Both the position numbers and the translations under genes were made by a program. The notes under the pieces were generated by a model. That model was not told the origin of the DNA. It was given only the letters and a program-made list of their open reading frames with translations, and made no database searches. A stretch of DNA of 64,000 nucleotides from Bog-159 sp963707465 (GTDB taxonomy: Bacteria > Acidobacteriota > Terriglobia > Bryobacterales > Bryobacteraceae): the NCBI GenBank assembly GCA_963707465.1, contig CAVPQK010000011.1:682001-746000 (forward strand), given 5' to 3'. Numbering within the stretch: position 1 is the stretch's first letter; each line of letters begins with the position of its first letter. This document shows positions 44,298 through 52,681 of the stretch, piece by piece.

Positions 44298-44965
44298 GTG
44301 ACTCTGTGCTTGCCCGACGTAACGCTGATTGCGATCGATTGCGCGGCGCACTCGCTGACATTTCGAGCAATCGAGGACACGCTGCGTCAGCTTGAGCCGG
44401 CTAACGCTATCATCTGGTCAGACCGGGCCGAAGCCGTGCCCAGCGGAGCCAAATGGGTGCGGTGCGAGCCGTTGCGTTCCTTGCGTGAAGTGGCGATCGT
44501 CCTGTGGTGGTACGTGCCGCGTCTTGTCACGACCACCCATTTTCTGCTTGTGCAATGGGACGGATGGGTTCTGGACGCCGGGCGTTGGAGCCCGGAGTTT
44601 CTGGAATATGACTACGTAGGTGCGCCGTGGTGGTTTAACGACGGTCTCAATGTCGGTAACGGGGGTTTCTCTCTGCGGAGTGTCCGGCTGGGTCGATACC
44701 TGGCGGCGAACCGACATGTATTTCCGATCTTGGGCGAGCCGGAGGACTCACTCTGCCGAAGATACCGCCCCGCGCTGGAGAGGAGAGGCTTCCGCTGGGC
44801 GCCAGACCCGTTGGCGGCGCGATTTGCCTTCGAGCGCACCACCCCCCTTCGCCAACGTTTGGTTTCCACGGTCATTTCAACTGGCCGGCTCTGTTCCGTG
44901 GCGACGCTCTCCGGGAACGCTTGGCCCTGGCCAACCATTATGTACGAAACAAGCCATTGTCGTAG
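44298..44965 (+). pseudogene. DUF5672 glycosyltransferase-like gene, one-base frameshift
   Basis: From GTG 44298 the frame reads LPDVTLIAIDC, FLLVQWDGWVLDAGRW, FLEYDYVGAPWWFNDGLNVG and NGGFSLRS, a DUF5672 signature. After FAFERTT the correct continuation (FGFHGHFNWPALFRGDALRE, then NHYVRNKPLS and TAG 44963-44965) lies in another frame. Restoring one C in the C6 run at 44842-44847 joins them. The unshifted frame continues to 45083 with unrelated residues. It is either a true pseudogene or a homopolymer miscall. DUF5672 proteins are linked to glycan synthesis. Confidence 0.72.
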
Positions 44966-45075
44966 GGCTCTGATGTCTCTGGCCGTCCAATCTGGACTGG
45001 TCTGCACCTTCCCTAACCAGGATAAGCAAAGGCCGACCGCGGCACGCCCCTACCCGCTCAGTTTGGTGACAGGAC

Positions 45076-45965
45076 GTGTATAACAACTCCGCCGACGCCG
45101 CCGGGGTCGTCATGGTCCCCATAAACTGTGTCTCACGCCCTTATTATGTTTGCGGTCCTTCCTACAATCAAAGATCGGGCGGCAAGGTCGCCCTTCATGT
45201 TCTTTGCCACTGGCTAAACGCCATAGGTGAAAAAGCGTATGTAATTCCTTTTGGCGACACCAGGCCCACCATCACCAATCCCTATCTCATCACCCCATTA
45301 CTCAGCCCGGAGATCAGCGCCTTTTTCTCAGCGGAAGATGTCGATCCAGTCTTCGTCTATCCCGACATCGTTGTAGGAAATCCTCTCAATGCGAAATGCG
45401 TCGTCCACCTCATGCTTGCCGAGCCGGGATATTTCGGGGGCACCAAAGATTTTCCTCCTCAGGACAAAGTGTGGTCTTTCTCGCGCGCTATTGCCTCGAT
45501 GACTCGAAGCCCCGAAAACATTCTCAACATCCCAGTCACTGACGTCCGCGCACATAGACCTCCGCCGGCTGGCACAGTCCGCAAGGGGCATGCTTTTATT
45601 CCAACAAATACGACCGCCTCCACGGCAACCCGCTTCTTCCGATCACCAACGGAGCCAAGCGGCTCGGCGGAACGCGAGCCGATATCGTCCACACCCTGCA
45701 AACATCTGAAGTCTGCTACGTCTATGAGAACAGCGTCATTGAACTCGAGGCAACGCTATGCGGGTGCCCGGTCGTACTCATCAAGACGCTTTATTTCAAT
45801 CAAAGCTGGCTGCATGGTGAAATGGGCTGGGCGGGCGTGCGCTGGTCGGACGAGGAAAAGGAACGGGAACCTCTTGCCTTGGCTTCCCCCCAATATGAAT
45901 CCATGGTCGTTCGCTTCAGTCAGGATCAACTCCCGGCTTTCATCAGAGACACGCAGTCATGGTAA
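45076..45965 (+). pseudogene. Glycosyltransferase-like gene, one-base frameshift
   Basis: The frame from 45076 (GPSYNQRSGGKVALHVLCHW, PDIVVGNPLNAKCVVHLMLA) is sensible up to about residue 173. The sensible continuation (YSNKYDRLHGNPLLPITNGA, YVYENSVIELEATLCGCPVV, ending TAA 45963-45965) is in another frame. One added T in the T4 run at 45594-45597 restores a protein of about 296 residues. The late segment SEVCYVYENSVIELEATLCG resembles the nucleotide-sugar-binding helix of GT4-type transferases. As written the frame runs on to 46071 with low-complexity Arg/Ser sequence. Confidence 0.62.
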
Positions 45966-46048
45966 TACCTCCGTCCCTCGCGTTGCACGTCGTCAGTACG
46001 CTGCGGTCGTCACACGCACTGCCAGGGCAGATCGGCGGCGATCAGAAA

Positions 46049-46143
46049 ACCCGCTGCGATTTGTCGGATAAATTATCGAACATGAAAACTCGCGCGGCCA
46101 GGCTGGGCTCGCCCGCCAGCGTTTATACGACCCCTTTATTATA
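46049..46143. repeat. Right direct repeat with a 13-codon ffh remnant
   Basis: On the minus strand the ATG at 46083 reads MFDNLSDKSQRVF then TGA; ffh begins MFDNLSDKLQRVF (12 of 13 identical). The outer 33 bases (46111-46143) match 37447-37479 at 31 positions, including the TATAAT. This is a partial duplicate of the ffh 5' region at the right end of the island. Confidence 0.85.
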
Positions 46144-46223
46144 TATGCTTGGGGGGACAGGCTTCGGAAACCAAAGCGCCTGGGCGTGCGTCTCCTCTGC
46201 TATAGTTTACCTGGGGAATTGCT

Positions 46224-47351
46224 ATGTCTACGAAAAACTGGAACAGAATTCCGGCTCTGCCGGTCGCCCTGGCAGCGCTCGTCGCGCTGGCTGCGGTGTC
46301 CCTCGCTCAGGACCAGTCCGGTCCCACCAAAGACGTGGATCAAACCGTGGCCAAGCCGCGCAAGGACTCGACCGAGCCCGACGCCGCGCCTATTCCGTCG
46401 AAGCTCAGCAAGAAGGCCCAGCCCGACATCCCGGTGAACCTGCCGAGTTTCAAGAGCGATGTGAACGTGGTCAGCGTGGATGTCGCGGTGCTCGATAATC
46501 ACGGCCATTTCATCCCCAACATCCCGCGCGGCAGCTTCCGCGTCCTGGAAGACAACGTTCCGCAGCAGATCAAATCCTTCGGCAAGAGCACCGCGCCCAT
46601 GACGGTGTGTCTGCTGATCGAGTTCAGCGCCAAATTCCAGTGGTACGGATCTCAGACGTGGTATCAGACTCTGTCGGCGGCGTACGGTTTCGTCCAAACG
46701 CTCAAACCCGAAGACTACGCGGCCGTGATCGCTTACGACATGAAGGAAGAGATCCTTTCCGACTTCACCACCGACAAGCGCCAGACCTATGAAGCCATGC
46801 AGCGCCTGCGCATCCCGGGCTTTTCGGAAGCCAACCTGTTCGACGCGCTGGCCGATACCGAACAGCGCATGTCCAAGATCGAGGGGCGCAAGGCCATTGT
46901 GCTGCTTTCCTCGGGCGTCGATACGTTCAGCAAGCTGACCTACGATAAGGCACGCAAAATCATCCAGGATGGCGCTGTTCCGGTGTACGCCATCGGGCTG
47001 ATGCAGGCGTTGCGCATCATGAGCGCCAGGGGCGACAGCATCGGGTTCCTGCAGGCGGACAACCAGATGAACACCTTCGCGAAGGAGACCGGCGGCATGG
47101 CCTTCTTCCCGCGTTTCCAAGGCGAGTTTCCGTCGATCTTCGGCAGCATCCAGGACTCGCTTCGCAATCAGTACTCTATCGGCTATGAACCCGCCAACAA
47201 GGCCAGGGACGGCAAGTTCCGCAAGATCAAGGTGGAACTGGTGAATCCCGCCACCAACGAGCCGCTGCGCGTAGTGGACGAGAAGGGCAAGCCGATCAAA
47301 TACCAAATCGTGGCCAAGAACGGCTACACCGCGCCGCGCGAAGTGGAATAG
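46224..47351 (+). CDS. Exported VWA-domain protein (TIGR03436-like)
   Basis: A 375-residue protein with a signal peptide (LPVALAALVALAAVSLAQ). The region VVSVDVAVLDNHGHFIPNI, FRVLEDNVPQQIKSFGKS, then MTVCLLIEFSAKF and KAIVLLSSGVDTFSKLTYD match the acidobacterial VWFA-related family. The classic DxSxS MIDAS motif is altered to EFSAK, so metal binding may be weak. The C-terminus IGYEPANKARDGKFRKIKVE is family-typical. The function is unknown. A possible -10 (TATAGT) lies at 46199. Confidence 0.83.
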   Translation: MSTKNWNRIPALPVALAALVALAAVSLAQDQSGPTKDVDQTVAKPRKDSTEPDAAPIPSKLSKKAQPDIPVNLPSFKSDVNVVSVDVAVLDNHGHFIPNIPRGSFRVLEDNVPQQIKSFGKSTAPMTVCLLIEFSAKFQWYGSQTWYQTLSAAYGFVQTLKPEDYAAVIAYDMKEEILSDFTTDKRQTYEAMQRLRIPGFSEANLFDALADTEQRMSKIEGRKAIVLLSSGVDTFSKLTYDKARKIIQDGAVPVYAIGLMQALRIMSARGDSIGFLQADNQMNTFAKETGGMAFFPRFQGEFPSIFGSIQDSLRNQYSIGYEPANKARDGKFRKIKVELVNPATNEPLRVVDEKGKPIKYQIVAKNGYTAPREVE

Positions 47352-47449
47352 CGCGCTGTTTTGTCAAGCACTGAATCTCGCCTCTTTACAGCCTGATGCA
47401 AAAGTGTTGACAGTTGCGTAACGGGTCTGTTACCCTCGCTTCCGTTAGC

Positions 47450-47911
47450 ATGAGACACGTCCCCGCCCGACCCCCCGCCAAGATTCCCGAAATCCTGCTG
47501 GTAGACGACAACCGCCAGGGATTGATTGCGCGCAAGTCGCTGCTCCAGGAGCTTGGTTACAAGATATCTACCGCTACCAACGGAGACGAGGCGCTGGAAC
47601 TTTTTTCCAGGCAAGCGTTCGATGTGGTGATCACGGATTTCAAGATGCCGCACATGGACGGCGTCGAGTTGATCAAACGGATTCGCAATTCGCAAACCAA
47701 CGTGCGCATCATTCTGCTCTCGGGATTTGTGGAGCCGCTGGGCTTGACGGAACAGTCCACTGGAGCCGATGTGGTGATCGCCAAGAGCGCCGGGGAGGTC
47801 GGGCAGTTGACCCGCTCAGTCAAACGCATGCTGAGCCAGCCGCCCGCGCGGAAGCCGGCGAGTTCCGCCGATGCGGCTGGGCGGCCGGCCGCGCGCGCCA
47901 AGCAAGTGTAG
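47450..47911 (+). CDS. Single-domain response regulator (CheY-like)
   Basis: About 153 residues from ATG 47450 (a TTG at 47414 is in frame). The receiver domain has the acidic pair in ILLVDDNRQG, the phosphoacceptor Asp in VVITDFKMPHMDGVEL, and Lys in VVIAKSAGE. After the receiver comes a basic Ala/Pro tail without an output domain. No histidine kinase is adjacent, so the partner is elsewhere. A TTGACA at 47407 could be its -35, although the -10 is weak. Confidence 0.86.
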   Translation: MRHVPARPPAKIPEILLVDDNRQGLIARKSLLQELGYKISTATNGDEALELFSRQAFDVVITDFKMPHMDGVELIKRIRNSQTNVRIILLSGFVEPLGLTEQSTGADVVIAKSAGEVGQLTRSVKRMLSQPPARKPASSADAAGRPAARAKQV

Positions 47912-47941
47912 CGTGCCGAGCCGGCCCCGACGCCATCTATA

Positions 47942-49693
47942 ATGGCCGCCAAGAACCTAGCCCTTTTCCTGTTTTTCACGTCCCTCGCCACGGCGCAGGC
48001 GCCCGTCGCGATCTCTTATACCGTCCGTATCCCTGCGCCGCGGAACCACTACGTGGAAGTGGAGGCTAGCTTCCCCACCGGCGGCCAGCCGCGCGTCGAG
48101 CTGATGATGGCCGTCTGGACGCCTTACGTCATTCGCGAATACGCCAAGAACCTGGAAGCCGTGACGGCGCGCACGGCCTCGGGAGATGCGCTGGCGGTAG
48201 AAAAGCCGCGCAAGAACCGCTGGCGTGTGGAGACGGGCGGCGCCGATCCCGTGATCGTCTCCTACCGGGTTTACTGTCATGTCATGAACGTGCAGGACAA
48301 CTGGGTCGACGACGAGTTCGCCCTGTTGAACGGCGCTCCCACATTTCTGACATTGGCGGATCGCGTGGCGCGCCCGCATGACGTGCGCATCGTTCTGCCG
48401 CCCGAGTGGCAGACCACGGTCACCGGCATGCCGCCGGTCCCGGGCGACGCGCACCACTACCGCGCGCCGGATTACGAGACGCTGGTCGACTCACCCATCG
48501 TGGCCGGAAATCCGGCGATGCACGAGTTCGCCGTGGAGGGCAAGCCCCACTACCTGGTGGATGTGGGCGAGGATGGTGTTTTCGATGGCGTCCGCGCGGC
48601 CGGGGACCTGGCGCGCATCGTGCGCGAAGACGCCCGGCTGTGGGGCGGCCTGCCCTATGACAAATATCTGTTCCTCAACTTGCTGACCGGCGGAGGCGGC
48701 GGCATGGAGCATAGCAACTCCACCGCGCTGATGTCCGATCGTTGGAATACGCGCACGCGCGGGAATTACCTGCGCTGGCTGGACTTGGCCAGCCACGAAT
48801 TCTTCCACGCGTGGAATGTGAAGCGGCTGCGTCCCGCGGAGTTGACGCCGGGCGAGTATGAGACGGAGCCGTACACTACCAGCCTGGGTATTGCCGAGGG
48901 CTTCACCAGTTACTACGCGCCGCTCGTGGTGCATCGCGCCGGCCTCTCCACCGAGGACGAGTTGCTGGCCGTCCTATCCCGCGAGATCCGCGAGCTGCAG
49001 TCGACGCCGGGACGGCTGGCGCAATCCCTTTCGCTATCGTCGTTCGATACCTGGATCAAATTCTACCGCCCCGATGAAAATTCCGGCAACACGGCCATCA
49101 GTTACTACACCAAGGGCGCCGTAGCCGGCTTTCTGCTGGATGCCCGGGTGCGCGCCGCCACCCACGGCGCAAGGTCTCTGGACGACGTCATGCGGCTGGC
49201 ATTGGCGCGCAATCCAGTGGAGCGTGGATACACCCCCGCGGCCTTTCGCGCGGCCGCGTCGGAGACTGCCGGAACCGATTTGAGCGGTTGGTTCGCGCGG
49301 GTGTTCGATTCTACGGACGAACTCGACTACCGCGAAGCGCTGGACTGGTTCGGGCTGCGGTTCGCGGGCGGATCGTCCAATGGGCAAGCCTGGCTGGGCG
49401 CGGACACCAAAGTGGAAGACGGCCGGCTGATGGTCACGCGCATCCCGCGCGGCACGCCGGCTTACGAAGCGGGCCTGGATACCGGTGATGAAATCGTGGG
49501 CTTCGCCGATTTCCGCGTGCGCGCCGCGGATTGGGACCGGCAGCTCGCGAATTACCAACCGGGAGACCGGCTCCCGCTGCTGGTGGCGCGCCGCGGCCGG
49601 CTGGTGCGGGTGAGTGTGACGCTGGGCCGCGAACCCGGCATGGCCTGGACACTAGAGGCTGCTACCCCGTCAATGCACCGGGAGAAGTGGTGA
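47942..49693 (+). CDS. M61-family glycyl aminopeptidase-like metalloprotease with PDZ domain
   Basis: A 583-residue exported protein (signal LALFLFFTSLATAQA). The zinc motif HEFFH (residues 285-289) followed by AWNVKRLRP, and the third ligand Glu319 in GIAEGFTSYY, define M61 peptidases. The C-terminal 100 residues form a PDZ domain (WLGADTKVEDGRLMVTRIPR, GTPAYEAGLDTGDEIVGF). It probably cleaves peptides in the periplasm. Its last 24 bases overlap the convergent mutY gene. Confidence 0.92.
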   Translation: MAAKNLALFLFFTSLATAQAPVAISYTVRIPAPRNHYVEVEASFPTGGQPRVELMMAVWTPYVIREYAKNLEAVTARTASGDALAVEKPRKNRWRVETGGADPVIVSYRVYCHVMNVQDNWVDDEFALLNGAPTFLTLADRVARPHDVRIVLPPEWQTTVTGMPPVPGDAHHYRAPDYETLVDSPIVAGNPAMHEFAVEGKPHYLVDVGEDGVFDGVRAAGDLARIVREDARLWGGLPYDKYLFLNLLTGGGGGMEHSNSTALMSDRWNTRTRGNYLRWLDLASHEFFHAWNVKRLRPAELTPGEYETEPYTTSLGIAEGFTSYYAPLVVHRAGLSTEDELLAVLSREIRELQSTPGRLAQSLSLSSFDTWIKFYRPDENSGNTAISYYTKGAVAGFLLDARVRAATHGARSLDDVMRLALARNPVERGYTPAAFRAAASETAGTDLSGWFARVFDSTDELDYREALDWFGLRFAGGSSNGQAWLGADTKVEDGRLMVTRIPRGTPAYEAGLDTGDEIVGFADFRVRAADWDRQLANYQPGDRLPLLVARRGRLVRVSVTLGREPGMAWTLEAATPSMHREKW

Positions 49694-50689
49694 AAGCCCC
49701 GCCAGGCGCAGCGCCTTTCTAGCCGTCGTACTCAACGGCAGCGAGGGCACGGTCGCCATGGGAATCCAGCGCAAGGGCCGCGCCGCGCGCGCCTGCCCCG
49801 CAAGCCTGCCCGACCGCACCGTCACATGATAGTCGTTACGCGTGATCGCGTGGCGAAACGTGCCGATTACCGGCAGTTCGGCTGCCGCGGGCAGTTGCTC
49901 GGGTGAAGGCAGCTCCCAGAAACCGCCCAGCCGCCGCGCGTCCGCGGACCTCTGCCACAGCACCAGCCGTCCCCGGCGCTCCACAATCGCCACCTCCATG
50001 GCAATCTTCACCGGGGCTGTGGCGGGCCGCTTCACCGGCAGTTGCGACTGGCTCCCCGCGCGCCGCGCTTCGCACCGCGCCGCCAGCGGGCAGATTTCGC
50101 ACCGCGGGGAGCGTGGCAGGCAGACCGTGGCGCCCAGTTCCATCATGGCCTGGTTGAACGCGCCCGCCCGCCGGCGATCCAGCCACTCCTGCGCGATCGC
50201 GCGAAACTTCGCGCGCGTGCGGCCGGCGGCGATATTGGCCGGATCGCCGGTCAGGCGCGCCACCACCCGCATGACATTTCCATCCAGCGCGGCATAAGGC
50301 AGCCCGAAGGCGATGCTCGAAATCGCCGCGGCGGTATAATCTCCCACACCCGGCAGGTCCCGGATGGCCTGGTAATCGCGCGGAAAAACGCCGGCCATCA
50401 GGCGCGCGGCTGCATGCAGGTTGCGCGCGCGCGAATAATAGCCCAGGCCGCTCCAACTCGCTAGCACCTCTTCGTCGGAAGCGGCGGCCAGCGCCTGCTG
50501 GCTGGGGAAGCGATCCAGGAATCGTTGGTAATAGGGGATCACAGACTCGGCGCGGGTCTGCTGCAGCATGATTTCGGAGACCCAAATGCGGTAGGGGTCG
50601 CGCGTGCGCCGCCAGGGGAGATCGCGCTGGTGCGTCGAGTACCAGCGCAGCAGCCTGGCTGCGAGCGAACGCGCCGGAGCGCCCGTCAT
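49670..50689 (-). CDS. mutY: A/G-specific adenine glycosylase
   Basis: A 339-residue MutY from ATG 50689; a longer frame to 50800 overlaps the upstream gene. It removes A opposite 8-oxoG. Glu39 lies in WVSEIMLQQTR; the helix-hairpin-helix and catalytic Asp are in LPGVGDYTAAAISSIAFG; the [4Fe-4S] cysteines are in CLPRSPRCEICPLAARC. A C-terminal NUDIX-like 8-oxoG-recognition domain follows (LVLWQRSADARRLGGFWELP). The start overlaps the S24-protein stop (ATGA), so the two genes are coupled. Confidence 0.95.
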   Translation of the reverse strand: MTGAPARSLAARLLRWYSTHQRDLPWRRTRDPYRIWVSEIMLQQTRAESVIPYYQRFLDRFPSQQALAAASDEEVLASWSGLGYYSRARNLHAAARLMAGVFPRDYQAIRDLPGVGDYTAAAISSIAFGLPYAALDGNVMRVVARLTGDPANIAAGRTRAKFRAIAQEWLDRRRAGAFNQAMMELGATVCLPRSPRCEICPLAARCEARRAGSQSQLPVKRPATAPVKIAMEVAIVERRGRLVLWQRSADARRLGGFWELPSPEQLPAAAELPVIGTFRHAITRNDYHVTVRSGRLAGQARAARPLRWIPMATVPSLPLSTTARKALRLAGLSPLLPVH

Positions 50690-51495
50690 GCGAGCGTTTG
50701 AACCCACTCCGCGATGACGTACTTGATCTGATCGGGCCCGAGGTCGAAGGCTTCGAACTCCGGGTTGAGCGGCTCCAGGCGAACGCGCTCGTGGCGCCAC
50801 TCATCTTCACCAGCGGAGGATTTCCGGCTGGTATACCTTTTTACCGTGAACCTTTCGTGCACCCCGATCAGTTCCACCAGCACGATCTTGCCCTGGCGAG
50901 AGCCCACCACGGGCCCGCGGAAGATATTGAGGCTGCCGTCCGGAATGCGCGGCTCCATGGAGCGGCCCACCACGTGGGCCACAAACATCCCTTCGGCCAG
51001 CCGCAGTCCCTCCGGCGCGCGGACCCAGTCTTCTGCCTCGGCGTCCACTTCTTCGTCGGCGCCGAACTTGCCCGCCGCCGCGCGCAGCGAGTAGAGCGGC
51101 AGGTGCGTGCGGAACTGCTGGACGGCGATCTTCTCCACATGCCTTTCGAAGAGGTGGTCCGCCACCCGCGAAAACGAATCCACCGGCACGGCTTCCCGGT
51201 CCGAAACCCGTAACACGTGCGACAGCGATTCCTCCCAGGTTTCGAGCAATCGCCGCGGGCCCATTTCTGCGATCTTGTCCTCAAAATCGCGTTCCAGAGC
51301 CGCCAGATAAGCGGCGTCTTCCGGGCCGGCCAAATCCTCCCAGTGCGTGCGCAGGCGCAAGGCATGCTGTGCGGAATCGGGATCCGCGTCCACCAGCAGC
51401 ACGCCGACGTCGTGCATGGGTTCGCCCGGCAGCGCGAGTTGCAACAAGACATACTCCCCCCGCGCGCGCGAGCTGATGGGTATGACTGGGGCCAT
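50686..51495 (-). CDS. S24 (LexA-type) peptidase fused to a DUF3037-like N-terminal domain
   Basis: A 269-residue protein from ATG 51495, which has AAGG five bases upstream. The C-terminal half is an S24 serine peptidase: VVGRSMEPRIPDGSLNIFR with Ser179 and FTVKRYTS with Lys219 form the catalytic dyad. The N-terminal half (GEYVLLQLALPGEPMHDVGV and LLVDADPDSA) resembles DUF3037 and shows no helix-turn-helix, so it is not a LexA repressor. Translational coupling to mutY suggests a DNA-damage-related role, which is inference. Confidence 0.8.
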   Translation of the reverse strand: MAPVIPISSRARGEYVLLQLALPGEPMHDVGVLLVDADPDSAQHALRLRTHWEDLAGPEDAAYLAALERDFEDKIAEMGPRRLLETWEESLSHVLRVSDREAVPVDSFSRVADHLFERHVEKIAVQQFRTHLPLYSLRAAAGKFGADEEVDAEAEDWVRAPEGLRLAEGMFVAHVVGRSMEPRIPDGSLNIFRGPVVGSRQGKIVLVELIGVHERFTVKRYTSRKSSAGEDEWRHERVRLEPLNPEFEAFDLGPDQIKYVIAEWVQTLA

Positions 51496-51535
51496 AGGAA
51501 CCTTATCGGCCAAAAGTACGCGGGTAACAAAAAAC

Positions 51536-51636
51536 GGAACCACAGATGGACACAGATGCACACAGATAAAACAAAACCAGGATGCGTGACTGGACGCGTT
51601 TCTTATCTGTGTCCATCTATGTCCATCTGTGGTTCC
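51536..51636. repeat. Long inverted repeat upstream of the S24 gene
   Basis: The left arm 51536-51569 and right arm 51603-51636 are complementary at 32 of 34 positions, with a 33-base centre. Each arm contains two or three tandem CACAGATG/GGACACAGA-type units. It resembles the 'aaccacagatggacacagatg' intergenic repeats seen in many environmental bacterial genomes, possibly a non-autonomous element. Confidence 0.7.
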
Positions 51637-51642
51637 ATTTGC

Positions 51643-52647
51643 TCATGGCGCAAACGGATAATATCCCTTCCGGAACCGTACCTTGGCCTGCGGTAAATCC
51701 GGCACTACGATCTTGATACTGCGGAACGGCTTCGCATTTCCCGCGCCCGTGTCCGGCACGTAGCGCAAAATGTACTGGGTGGTGATCTCGCCCGCAATCG
51801 CCGCAATCGCGTGGAAAATTCCCGCCGAAACCTCCGAGGCATACGCGCCCATGCCCACCGCCATCGCATAATTGCCATCGTCGGAGGGATGCGACAGGTA
51901 GCCATCCACGTCGGAGTACAGGTCGTTCAGCGGATAGACCAACCGGCCGCCGGTCTCAATCGTCATCCGCTGCAAATTTTCGTCGCCTTCCTTGCTGAAC
52001 CCGAACGACGCCGTGCTGATCCCGTAAATCGTCACCAGGTTACGTTGCGCGATCTCGATCACTTCGTCCAGGCTCTTCTTGCTCGCGGTATCGTGCCCGT
52101 CGCCGATCACGATCAGCACGCGCCGCGGATCGTAGGGCTCGCCGTCCACCAACTGCCGCCGCATGCACGCCATGTAGATAGCGTCATACAGCGCCGCGCC
52201 GCCGCCCGGCTTCATCTTGCTCAGCTTCTCGACCAACTTGTCCGACTGGGTGGTGGTGTTGACCTGCAACTCCGGCTCATTAGCGTAGGAAATCAGATAG
52301 CCGCTGTATTTCTTGTCTCCCGGCAGCAGATTCAGCACCAGTTCGATGGCCGCGTCTTGAAAATGTTTCCATTGAATCCGGCTGCTGTTGCTGAGGTCGA
52401 TCAGGAACCCGACCACTACCGGCTGATTGCGGTCGCGGCTGAAGAACTCGATGCGTTGTTCTTTGCCTTCATCCAGGATGCGGAAGTCCTTGGCCTCCAG
52501 GTTCGAGACGAAGCGTCCTTTCTCGTCGGTGACGGTCACCGGAACGATCACTTCGTTCACCTGGATCTTGACAGGCTTCGGGGGTGTATCGGATTGCGCC
52601 AGCGCGAGCGAAACCAGCGCCATTGCCAAAGGTATGCGTGCCACCAT
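51643..52647 (-). CDS. Exported VWA-domain protein (TIGR03436-like)
   Basis: About 334 residues from ATG 52647 (TTG at 52659 is possible). A short signal peptide (IPLAMALVSLALAQSD) is followed by VNEVIVPVTVTDEKGRFVSN, FRILDEGKEQRIEFFSRD and the VWA core with MIDAS residues in VGFLIDLSNSSR and LIVIGDGHDT. The end, SIKIVVPDLPQAKVRFRKGY, is characteristic of the acidobacterial VWFA-related family. It is a better-preserved MIDAS (DLSNS) than in the 46224 paralogue. The function is unknown. Confidence 0.87.
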   Translation of the reverse strand: MVARIPLAMALVSLALAQSDTPPKPVKIQVNEVIVPVTVTDEKGRFVSNLEAKDFRILDEGKEQRIEFFSRDRNQPVVVGFLIDLSNSSRIQWKHFQDAAIELVLNLLPGDKKYSGYLISYANEPELQVNTTTQSDKLVEKLSKMKPGGGAALYDAIYMACMRRQLVDGEPYDPRRVLIVIGDGHDTASKKSLDEVIEIAQRNLVTIYGISTASFGFSKEGDENLQRMTIETGGRLVYPLNDLYSDVDGYLSHPSDDGNYAMAVGMGAYASEVSAGIFHAIAAIAGEITTQYILRYVPDTGAGNAKPFRSIKIVVPDLPQAKVRFRKGYYPFAP

Positions 52648-52681
52648 GGAGAGTACCAATGCAACCTATTCTAGCAGTCCG

